Shown here: positions 42,460-49,698 of the stretch, one piece after another
How positions within the stretch are numbered: the first letter of the stretch is position 1
How the letters are laid out: each line of letters starts with the position of its first letter
From: Sva-07 sp963715285
GTDB taxonomy: Bacteria > Actinomycetota > Acidimicrobiia > Acidimicrobiales > Ilumatobacteraceae
Reading direction: 5' to 3'
NCBI GenBank assembly: GCA_963715285.1
Contig: CAVQRU010000002.1
Location: 310,001-374,000 of the forward strand
Length of the DNA stretch: 64,000 bases
The notes under the pieces: model-generated
Seen by the model: only the letters and a program-made list of their open reading frames with translations
What the model was told of the DNA's origin: nothing
Database searches by the model: none
Position numbers and translations under genes: made by a program

Positions 42460-43245
42460 TCAGGTGGGGTTGCGGCCGAGGAATCGGGCCACGCTCAGGA
42501 ATGCGGTGTGGGCCACCATGCGGTGGTCCGGACGCACGGCCTGGCCCTCGATGTGCCACCCGCGATGGAGCACCTCGATCGTGCGGGCATCGATCCACTT
42601 GCCCTTGAGGGCCTCGCGCACCTGCACTGCCTGGGTGATCGACGGGGTGTAGGCGACGAGCAGACCACCGGGTTGCAGCACCGCCTCGGCCTTCGGGATC
42701 ACCTGCCACGGTTCGGGAAGGTCGAGCACGACGCGATCGAACATGCCGAGCTCGGGATCGATTCCCTCGTAGCTGTCGGCGATGTGCACGTCGTAGCGGT
42801 CGAGGGCGGCCTCCCCGAGGAAGCTCTGGACGTTCTTCCGGGCCCGGTTCGCGAAGTCCTCGCGGATCTCGTACCCGACGATCTCGGCGCCGTAGCGCAG
42901 CATCGTCATCGAGAGCGCGCCCGAACCGATGCCGGTCTCGAAGACGCGCACGCCGGGCCCGATGTCGGCGAGCATGCAGATCGGCCCGAGGTCCTTCGGA
43001 TAGATCACCTGCGCGCCGCGGGGCATCTCGACGACGAAGTCCTCGAGTGTCGGGCGAAGAGCGATGTACTCCGATCCCTTGGTCGAGCGGATCACGATGC
43101 CCTCGCGTTGGCCGATCACGTCGGCGTGCGCGACGAACCCGTTGTGGCTGTGGAACTCGCCGTCGTCGGCCAACTCGATCAGGTACCGACGTTTCTTGGA
43201 ATCGAGCAGCAGGGCCCGCTCCCCCGCTGCGAACACACCTGTCAT
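42460..43245 (-). CDS. trmI: tRNA (adenine58-N1)-methyltransferase
   Basis: 261 residues from ATG 43245. N-terminal beta domain, then the SAM domain with VFETGIGSGALSMTML and VGYEIREDFANRA, then LDLPEPWQVIPKAE. It makes m1A58 in the T-loop of tRNA. Its ATG overlaps the stop of the ttuA-like gene (ATGA), placing it in one operon with TtuA and TtuB, which modify base 54 of the same loop. Confidence 0.9.
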   Translation of the reverse strand: MTGVFAAGERALLLDSKKRRYLIELADDGEFHSHNGFVAHADVIGQREGIVIRSTKGSEYIALRPTLEDFVVEMPRGAQVIYPKDLGPICMLADIGPGVRVFETGIGSGALSMTMLRYGAEIVGYEIREDFANRARKNVQSFLGEAALDRYDVHIADSYEGIDPELGMFDRVVLDLPEPWQVIPKAEAVLQPGGLLVAYTPSITQAVQVREALKGKWIDARTIEVLHRGWHIEGQAVRPDHRMVAHTAFLSVARFLGRNPT

Positions 43246-44207
43246 CGTCGTCTCCCTCGCGTCAACACCATCTCCACCGGCACCGGATCGTGGGCCCCGG
43301 CCTTCTCGACGAGCCGACAGAACGCGCACACGTCGCCCGTCGTGGGCGAACCGCATCTCGTGCAGTCGTTCAGGTCGCCTGCGGCGGCTGCCGATCGCCC
43401 GGCGAGCAGCGGCGCCATGCGCTCGAGGAACCCCAGGTAGAACGACGCCTTCGCTCCGGGCGACGTCGCCTCGATCGCGTTCAACGATTCCTTGTACGAG
43501 AGGTGCTTGTTGCCGGCCGCGATCGGACATTCCTCGACCACGTAGTCGATGCCCCGGACCAGGCACCACGCCGCCATCTCACGTTCGGTGAGCCGCACGA
43601 GTGGTTTCGCCTTCTTCGGGAACCCGTTCGCCGCCGGCAGCACGGGGAGTTGACGGGCGAGATAGTCGACGTCCCACCGCAACGTGTTGCCGAAGAGCAC
43701 GGCCGCTTCGTCATCCAGATTGTGGCCGGTGACCACCACGTCGTACCCGCCGTCGCGAGCGGCCTGATCGAACAGCCGACGCTTCGAGAGCCCGCAGGCC
43801 GAACAGGGCACGCGCCCGGTCGCCCTCGCCGCCGTCGGCACGTCGTAGCCGTAGTCGTCGCGCAGATCGATCGTGAGCAGGGTCAGATTGCGCTCGTCGG
43901 CGAAGCGCCGTACGTAGCCACCGCTGTCGGTGGAGTACTCACCGATCCCGAGGCCGATGTAGAGGCCGTCGGCCTGGTAGCCGGCCTCGATCAGCATGTC
44001 CCAGACGGCGAGTGAGTCCTTGCCGCCGCTCACGGCAACCAGGAGCCGGTCATCGGGGGTGAACATGTCGAAGTCGTCGATCGCCTTGGTCACCTGCCGA
44101 CGACAGAGCTGTTGGAGGTGCTCGGCGCAGAAGTGCGCGTTGTGACGCGGCAGGTCGATGACCGCCGGGGCCTTGCACACCCGGCACTTGCTCCCGACCG
44201 CGGTCAT
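43242..44207 (-). CDS. ttuA: TtuA-family tRNA 2-thiolation enzyme
   Basis: 321 residues from ATG 44207; a GTG at 44234 would overlap the upstream gene further. Zinc fingers stand at both ends (CRVC with HFCAEH; CTRC with CAFC). The PP-loop is VAVSGGKDSLAV, and the cluster cysteines are in VPCSACGLSKR and VEECPIA. TtuA activates tRNA at U54 and adds sulfur from thiocarboxylated TtuB to give s2T54. The Thermus enzyme needs a [4Fe-4S] cluster, and the three Cys are present. Confidence 0.87.
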   Translation of the reverse strand: MTAVGSKCRVCKAPAVIDLPRHNAHFCAEHLQQLCRRQVTKAIDDFDMFTPDDRLLVAVSGGKDSLAVWDMLIEAGYQADGLYIGLGIGEYSTDSGGYVRRFADERNLTLLTIDLRDDYGYDVPTAARATGRVPCSACGLSKRRLFDQAARDGGYDVVVTGHNLDDEAAVLFGNTLRWDVDYLARQLPVLPAANGFPKKAKPLVRLTEREMAAWCLVRGIDYVVEECPIAAGNKHLSYKESLNAIEATSPGAKASFYLGFLERMAPLLAGRSAAAAGDLNDCTRCGSPTTGDVCAFCRLVEKAGAHDPVPVEMVLTRGRRR

Positions 44208-44220
44208 CGGCGCCGTCGGC

Positions 44221-44421
44221 TCACGTTGCACCACCCGAGATCACGGGCCGGACCTCGATCCGGTCGTCGTCGCCGAGGACCGCATCGCCGGGGACGAGCG
44301 TTCCGTTGCAGATGACGAGGTGCGCCTCACGGCTGAGCTGCAGTTCGTCGAGGAGTCGATTGACCGAGCGAGCACCCGTCAACTCGACCTCGCGCCGCGG
44401 GTTCCGCAGCAGGATCTTCAC
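44221..44421 (-). CDS. ttuB: TtuB-like sulfur-carrier protein (MoaD/ThiS fold)
   Basis: 66 residues from GTG 44421, overlapping the upstream stop by GTGA. Beta-grasp pattern of MoaD/ThiS: VKILLRNPRREVELTG, then a Leu-rich helix, then DDRIEVRPVISGG. It ends Gly-Gly-Ala-Thr rather than Gly-Gly, so two residues would have to be removed before thiocarboxylation. The partner TtuA is next. The activating E1-like enzyme (TtuC/MoeB type) is not in the window. Confidence 0.8.
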   Translation of the reverse strand: MKILLRNPRREVELTGARSVNRLLDELQLSREAHLVICNGTLVPGDAVLGDDDRIEVRPVISGGAT

Positions 44422-44816
44422 GATTGGCGTCGGGACGCGACGCTCGCCAACGCCTCGGACTGGAGCCGCTTGAGTTCCGCTCGACGCTCGCGTCGGCTCA
44501 GGTCCAGGTTCGGCGCCGATGCGGTGACCTTCACGAAATGACCCGGCCCGATACGTTCCCGGGCGAGGCGCTCCGGTGGACTGCTCAGCACGCGTTTGCT
44601 CACCTCGCGGACGAGGAGCGCACCGCCGACCGCCCGCCAGTACGGGTTGCCGAGAATCAGCCCTTGACGGATCGCCTTGACCCGGAGGAAGTCGCCCTGA
44701 CCGACCATCAGCATTGCGATCGGTCGGATCAACGGGCTCGGGTGGACGACACCTCGGCGCAGCACGAAGCTGCGCAGGACATACCGCGGCCTGAGCCCGT
44801 ACGGAAGCAACGACAT
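44418..44816 (-). CDS. Basic hypothetical protein
   Basis: 132 residues, strongly basic. The first part (RPRYVLRSFVLRRGVV) may be a membrane-contacting helix; a hydrophobic stretch (about 28-57) is followed by a Lys/Arg-rich end. No family recognised. Its ATG shares one base with the stop of the upstream gene (TGATG), and its stop overlaps ttuB by GTGA, so it is read together with the tRNA modification genes. Confidence 0.6.
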   Translation of the reverse strand: MSLLPYGLRPRYVLRSFVLRRGVVHPSPLIRPIAMLMVGQGDFLRVKAIRQGLILGNPYWRAVGGALLVREVSKRVLSSPPERLARERIGPGHFVKVTASAPNLDLSRRERRAELKRLQSEALASVASRRQS

Positions 44817-45043
44817 CAGACGCGACGGATCTCGACGATGGCGCTCCGCTTCCTGCCGGAACGGCGACCGAGCAGGAAGAAGATGACGAGCAGCACGATG
44901 CCACCACCGGCGGCGACGGTGGCGATCGAGGTCTTCTTCTCGTCGACCTTGCCCTGGATCTCACCCTGCAGGGCCTTGAACTTGTCCTCGAGGTCCTGCG
45001 GGGTGATCTTGTCGGGCACCACGGGGGTGTTCTGCTTCGGCAC
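44816..45043 (-). CDS. Small single-membrane-helix protein
   Basis: 75 residues from GTG 45043 with AAGGAG 7 nt upstream. A charged N-terminal part (about 1-42, probably coiled) precedes one transmembrane helix (SIATVAAGGGIVLLVIFFLL) and a short basic tail. It resembles DUF3618-type and YqjD-like membrane proteins. Between the holin-like gene and a basic hypothetical gene. Confidence 0.6.
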   Translation of the reverse strand: MPKQNTPVVPDKITPQDLEDKFKALQGEIQGKVDEKKTSIATVAAGGGIVLLVIFFLLGRRSGRKRSAIVEIRRV

Positions 45044-45054
45044 GGTGAGGCTCC

Positions 45055-45432
45055 TTACTTCGGTTCCTTGAACAACGTCGCCTTCTTGATCCGTGAGATC
45101 GCCACGGCGATCACGACGACGGCGACGAGCAGGGTGATCAGATAGGCGAGCCACGACAGCGAGCCGGTGGCCGAGCGGGTCCATTCGGTCTGCAGCAGGC
45201 GCAACAACCCGACGAGCAGCAGGACCACGCCGACGCTGAAGAGCAGCGCGGCAGCGGCGCCGAAGCCCAGCCAGGACCCGGCACCCTTCAGCGGACCGAT
45301 CGTCTCCTGTTTGGCGTATGCCTTGACGTAGTCGACGATGTCTCCGACCGACGCGTCCTCCTGCGCCGCCTTGGCTTTCGCTGCCCGGCGTGCGAGGCGA
45401 TCATCGAGGTCGTTGGTGTCTGACACGGACAT
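45055..45432 (-). CDS. Holin-like (Phage_holin_3_6/DUF1469-type) membrane protein
   Basis: 125 residues. A charged N-terminal third precedes two transmembrane segments (about 55-77 and 90-112) and a basic end. The pattern fits the actinobacterial holin-superfamily/DUF1469 proteins found with DUF3618 and YqjD genes in stress operons. No phage genes surround it, so a lysis role is unlikely. First gene of the run that reaches trmI. Confidence 0.65.
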   Translation of the reverse strand: MSVSDTNDLDDRLARRAAKAKAAQEDASVGDIVDYVKAYAKQETIGPLKGAGSWLGFGAAAALLFSVGVVLLLVGLLRLLQTEWTRSATGSLSWLAYLITLLVAVVVIAVAISRIKKATLFKEPK

Positions 45433-45492
45433 CGTTTCTATCACGTTCTGGACCGTCAGCGGTATGGCTCCGGCCGTGACGAACTCGTCGCC

Positions 45493-45933
45493 ATGCGAGA
45501 TCGGGGCGCTGACCGTCCGGTCACCAGGTGCCAGAAGCAGACGAAGACGCCGCCTGATGCGCCCGCCAACTGTGAATGGGTGCTGGCAGGCGAGGCAGGT
45601 GAAATGGTCACCTGGGGATACGACGCCCAGCAGTGGAAGTCGATGGACGGCACACCCATCGATCTCGCTGCGCTCGACGTCGTCGACTTCAGCGACACCG
45701 ATCCCAACGACTTCGACTTCGTGTTCACGGCGGTCTCGGGCCATCCCGCCCTCAGCGAGGGGGTCGTCGTCACCAGCGACGTGTGGGGCGAGTGGGCCTT
45801 CTGGGTCCCTCCTCGGGAGGACTACCTTGCACTCCGTGTCTCCGTCCCCGGCGAGGAGCTGACGGACCCCGCTGACGACCGGGTCTTCATGGTCGCAGAC
45901 CAGTTCCTCCGGGAGTTCGGCTGGATCGACTGA
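45493..45933 (+). CDS. Hypothetical protein (no family recognised)
   Basis: 146 residues if the ATG at 45493 is used; ATG 45604 would give about 109 and may be the true start, since the first 35 residues look non-native. The remaining part is acidic and aromatic, with several beta-prone stretches (VDFSDTDPNDFDFVFT, EWAFWVPPRED). No signal peptide or motif. It is alone between minus-strand genes and could be a stand-alone binding protein. Confidence 0.5.
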   Translation: MRDRGADRPVTRCQKQTKTPPDAPANCEWVLAGEAGEMVTWGYDAQQWKSMDGTPIDLAALDVVDFSDTDPNDFDFVFTAVSGHPALSEGVVVTSDVWGEWAFWVPPREDYLALRVSVPGEELTDPADDRVFMVADQFLREFGWID

Positions 45934-45936
45934 GTA

Positions 45937-46623
45937 TCACGAGAGACGGAACTTCAACATTGCCTCGACGTCGTCGAGGATCTCGTCGAGCAGATCGAGA
46001 CGGCGCATGGGTCCCTCCGCAGCGAGCAGCCGGTACCGATCAGCCGGGCCGATCGGCGCGAGCGCACCGAGATGATAGGTGGCCAGGAGCGGGTCGTCGG
46101 AGATCTCGGTGTCGTCGGTTCGCGGGACGTCGCCCCCGTCTCCGACCTGATCGCCACCAGCCTGATCGCCTCCATCCCGTTCGCCGAGTTCGCGTTCGCG
46201 GAGTTGCGCCGCGAGTGCGAGCGCAGCTCGAACGCGGGCGTGGCTCGCCGCAACCTGCAGCGCCAATCCCGGCGCATCGGGGTCGACGTCGGGCCAGTCC
46301 TCGACATCCGCGATCGGGTACGGATCGTCCGGCAGCCAGGCGTTGACCCTGATCCTCCGTGTCCCGACGGCGATCAGGGCGTAGCGGTTCTCGTCGAGCG
46401 CCTCGACCTGCATCATCCGAGCCACGGTTCCCACGAGCGCGCGATCGTCGCCGCCGCCCGTCTCCCAACCGTGGGTGATCAGGACCTGCCCGAACTCGGG
46501 CTCGTCGTCGCTGCGAAGGCAGTCCCGGATCATGTCCCGATAGCGGGGCTCGAACACGTGGAGCGGAAGCAGACCCCCGGGGAGCAGCACCGATCCGAGG
46601 GGGAACATCGGGAGAACGGCCAC
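45937..46623 (-). CDS. LON substrate-binding domain protein
   Basis: 228 residues. Begins AVLPMFPLGSVLLPGGLLPLHVFEPRYR, the LON N-terminal domain signature, and has no ATPase or protease domain. A Gly/Asp-rich insertion lies around residue 150. Stand-alone LON domains are common in actinobacteria; their role is unclear, possibly substrate recruiting. Its start is 91 bp from the next gene. Confidence 0.83.
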   Translation of the reverse strand: MAVLPMFPLGSVLLPGGLLPLHVFEPRYRDMIRDCLRSDDEPEFGQVLITHGWETGGGDDRALVGTVARMMQVEALDENRYALIAVGTRRIRVNAWLPDDPYPIADVEDWPDVDPDAPGLALQVAASHARVRAALALAAQLRERELGERDGGDQAGGDQVGDGGDVPRTDDTEISDDPLLATYHLGALAPIGPADRYRLLAAEGPMRRLDLLDEILDDVEAMLKFRLS

Positions 46624-46714
46624 GGCGACGACGCTAGGTCACGGCGCCGATCGGCGGCCACCGGTGCACGAAGGCGACCACGGTGACGAGCTCACGACCC
46701 CGCCGGAGCGGTGC

Positions 46715-48220
46715 TCAACGCGGGCCGACGGTCGACGGGGCGGGCCCGTCGGGATACGAGCCGAGTCGCTCACCGAGCGCCAGCCAGAACGCCGAATAGT
46801 TCTCCGGTTCGTCGATGTCGGGGCTGTTGAGAATCATCACGAACTCGATCGTGTCGCCGCTGGTGGCGCCGAGGTAGCCGGCGAGGCCCTTCACGGCGGG
46901 CGGGTCGAGGTCGACCGGCGGGTTCCCGAGCGTCCCGGTCTTCGCCGTGAGACGGCCTTCCATCGTGGTGCCGACGAAGGCGTCCTCCAACGTCCCGCTC
47001 CGTCCCGCGACCGGCAGGCCGCTCGCCACGGCAGTCCCCTCCATCCGCTGCAGCACCGCCAACATCGCCCCACACGTCGCCCGGTTCTCGCTGCTCAGCC
47101 CGGATCCGTCGACGAGGTTCACGCCGTCCATCGGGACACCCCACGACTGCATCGTGCGGGTCACGACGTCGAGGCCCGCCGCCACCGTGCCGACGCCGCC
47201 GTCGGCGACGCCGAGCTCCTTGACCAGCATCTCGGCGGTGTCGTTGTCGCTCGTCGTGAGCATCTCGGCGATCACGGCATCGAGGGTCTGGGACTCGACG
47301 GTGGCCACGACGGGGAGTGCCGGGTCGGCGACGCCGCTCTCCCACCCGTTCGAGATGCGCACGCCACGATCGGCGAGCAGCCGTGCGAACTCTCGTGCGG
47401 CGGCCACGTTCGGATCCCGTTCGCGACCGGACCGACCCCTGACCCGCGAATCGTTCACCACCAGCGCGTCGAACGGTCCGGCCTCCACGAAGGCCACGTC
47501 GGGGCCCCAGGCCGGGTTGACGAACTCGTCGTCGTAGCGGCTGCCGTCACCGACGACCGAACCGCTGACCGACGTGACACCCGCGGCGACGACCGCATCG
47601 GCAAGATCATCGAGTGGAGTCGTGTTGAACTCGGCGAACGGGTCGTTCTCGGTCGAGAAGTCGGTCGACACCAGCAGCGGGTCTCCCCCGCCCACCAGGA
47701 ACAGGTCGCCGTCGATCACACCGTCGACCGCCGGCGTGGCCTGCACGGCGGTGGTGAATCGGTGGTCGGCTCCGAGCACCTCGAGTGCCACGGCTGCCAC
47801 GAACAGCTTCTGCGTGCTCGCCGGGATCACCGCTGCGCCTGCATTGTGCGCGGTGACGGGCCGACCGTCGACCGACACGGCCAGGCAGGAGCGCTCGTCG
47901 ATGAAGGCGGCGAGCTGATCCATCGACTCGGAGAGCCGGTTGTCGTTGCCGGCGTCGGCCATGCTCGCCGGGGCACGGCGGTAGCTGAACATCGACGTGG
48001 TGAGTGCCGGGGTCACCGCGGAGACCTGCGGCGCCGCGGGAACGGGCTCGGCGGCGTTGTCATCGACGGCTGCCTCGTGTTCGTCGGCCTGGCCGTCACT
48101 CCACACGAGCAGCGCGCTGAGCGCCACCACCGGGATCATGGCCAGTGCGATCAAACCGAGGAGCGGTGTCCAGCGGTACCTCACCGGTCCAGTGACGACG
48201 TCGACGCGCATGTTGCTCAT
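46715..48220 (-). CDS. dacB: D-alanyl-D-alanine carboxypeptidase (PBP4/S13 family)
   Basis: 501 residues with one N-terminal membrane helix (about 17-39). The three penicillin-binding motifs are IPASTQKLFVA (SxxK), TTSDNDTAEM (SxN) and LTAKTGTLGN (KTG). PBP4-type enzymes trim or cut peptidoglycan peptide stems on the outer face of the membrane. It overlaps its upstream paralogue by ATGA. The two share roughly half of their residues by eye and arose by duplication. Confidence 0.88.
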   Translation of the reverse strand: MSNMRVDVVTGPVRYRWTPLLGLIALAMIPVVALSALLVWSDGQADEHEAAVDDNAAEPVPAAPQVSAVTPALTTSMFSYRRAPASMADAGNDNRLSESMDQLAAFIDERSCLAVSVDGRPVTAHNAGAAVIPASTQKLFVAAVALEVLGADHRFTTAVQATPAVDGVIDGDLFLVGGGDPLLVSTDFSTENDPFAEFNTTPLDDLADAVVAAGVTSVSGSVVGDGSRYDDEFVNPAWGPDVAFVEAGPFDALVVNDSRVRGRSGRERDPNVAAAREFARLLADRGVRISNGWESGVADPALPVVATVESQTLDAVIAEMLTTSDNDTAEMLVKELGVADGGVGTVAAGLDVVTRTMQSWGVPMDGVNLVDGSGLSSENRATCGAMLAVLQRMEGTAVASGLPVAGRSGTLEDAFVGTTMEGRLTAKTGTLGNPPVDLDPPAVKGLAGYLGATSGDTIEFVMILNSPDIDEPENYSAFWLALGERLGSYPDGPAPSTVGPR

Positions 48221-49698
48221 CGCGGCCCCACCATGGCCGGCGTCGGTCCCGCAGGGTAGGTGTCGAGCGTGTCGCCCAGCGCGTCCCAGATCGGTCGATA
48301 CTCGCTCTGGTCGGAGATCGTCGGGCCGTTCAGGATCAACACGTACTCGACTTCGCCGCCGCCCTCGATCGGGAGATAACCGCCCAGTGCCTTCACGGCC
48401 GGTGGATCGGCGTTGAACGGTGGGTTGTTGAGGGTGCCGGTCTTGCCACGCAGCCGACCTTCGACCGAGTGCCCGACGAACACGTCGGACAGCGTCCCGG
48501 TCTGTCCGGCGATCGGCAGCCCCTGCCCGACGGGCGAATCCACGTCGTATCGGGCGAGGACTTCGGCGAGGGCCGCGCACGTGACGCGGTTGTCCGGGCT
48601 CAGGCCGGAACCGTCGGCCAGCACCAGTGACTCGACGCTCACCCCCCACTCGGCGAGCTGGTCGCGAATCGCCGCGAGCCCTGCCTCGCGGGTTCCGGGA
48701 GCCGTGTCGGTGACCCCGAGTTCCTTCACGACGAGTTCGGCGGTGTTGTTGTCGCTGTTGCCGAGCATCTCGGCGACGACTGCCGACATCGGCGCCGACT
48801 CGACCGATGCGATCTCGACGGTTCCCGCTGGCGCAGACCCACTCGATGGCGCGCCGGCGACGGTGACACCGCGGGCCTGGAGGAGTCGGGTGAACTCTCG
48901 GGCCGCGCCTTCGTTCGGATCGTTGGCGCGCAGTGGGTCACCCTCGACACGCGAGTCGTTCGCCATCAGTGCGTCGTACGGTCCGCCTTCGAGGCCGGCG
49001 ACACCCACGCCCCATCCTGGGGCGAAGAACTCGTCGTCGTAGCGCGACCCGTCGCCGACCACCCCACCGACCACGCTGGTGACGCCCGCGGCGACGACGC
49101 CGTCGGCCAGTGAGTCGAGCGAGGTGGGCGACGTGACGGCGTATCGCTCGAGGTTCGACGTGGGGTACCAGTCCGAGGAGAGCAACGGATCGCCGCCGCC
49201 AACGAGGTACAGGTCACCCTCGACGACGCCGCCGACCGGTGCGGCCGCAGCCTCGACGCTGGTCGTGTACCGGAAGTCCTCACCCAGTCGTTCGAGGGCG
49301 ACAGCGGCAACGAGCAGTTTCTGGTTGCTCGCCGGAATCACGGCGATCTCGTCGCGAACGGCCCCCACACTCACACCGTCGACGGCGACGACAGCACACG
49401 ATCGGTCGTTGAGCGTCGCCAGGAACGGATCGACCTCGCTGCGGAACGCGTCGACGTTCACGTCCCTGGACACGATGCCCGGCATGCGCCGGTAACTCAG
49501 GAGCCCGGTGGCGAGCGCCGGAGTCGCCACCGGAACCTCGACGGCCGGATCGACGGGCGGCGCCGCCTCGGTGACGTCGGAGGATGCCGAGGACCAGCGA
49601 TGGATGGCGAAGAGGACGACCGCCGGAACGAGCGCGACCACGCCGAGCACCAGCCACGGGCCGGGCCCGCGCCCGCGTGCGCCGGCTGGTCGCGTCAC
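48217..49698 (-). CDS. D-alanyl-D-alanine carboxypeptidase (PBP4/S13 family), paralogue
   Basis: 493 residues from GTG 49698, with an N-terminal membrane anchor (about 14-33). Motifs IPASNQKLLVA (SxxK), GNSDNNTAEL (SxN) and RGKTGTLNN (KTG) are intact, so it looks active. It overlaps the acyl-CoA ligase stop by 4 bp and dacB by 4 bp. Two complete carboxypeptidases in one operon with an acyl-CoA ligase is unusual. Confidence 0.87.
   Translation of the reverse strand: MTRPAGARGRGPGPWLVLGVVALVPAVVLFAIHRWSSASSDVTEAAPPVDPAVEVPVATPALATGLLSYRRMPGIVSRDVNVDAFRSEVDPFLATLNDRSCAVVAVDGVSVGAVRDEIAVIPASNQKLLVAAVALERLGEDFRYTTSVEAAAAPVGGVVEGDLYLVGGGDPLLSSDWYPTSNLERYAVTSPTSLDSLADGVVAAGVTSVVGGVVGDGSRYDDEFFAPGWGVGVAGLEGGPYDALMANDSRVEGDPLRANDPNEGAAREFTRLLQARGVTVAGAPSSGSAPAGTVEIASVESAPMSAVVAEMLGNSDNNTAELVVKELGVTDTAPGTREAGLAAIRDQLAEWGVSVESLVLADGSGLSPDNRVTCAALAEVLARYDVDSPVGQGLPIAGQTGTLSDVFVGHSVEGRLRGKTGTLNNPPFNADPPAVKALGGYLPIEGGGEVEYVLILNGPTISDQSEYRPIWDALGDTLDTYPAGPTPAMVGPR

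Noticed and set aside
45055..45432. Holin-like protein taken as a prophage sign
   Set aside because: No other phage genes, integrase or att-like repeats are near; the holin-superfamily fold also occurs in stress operons.
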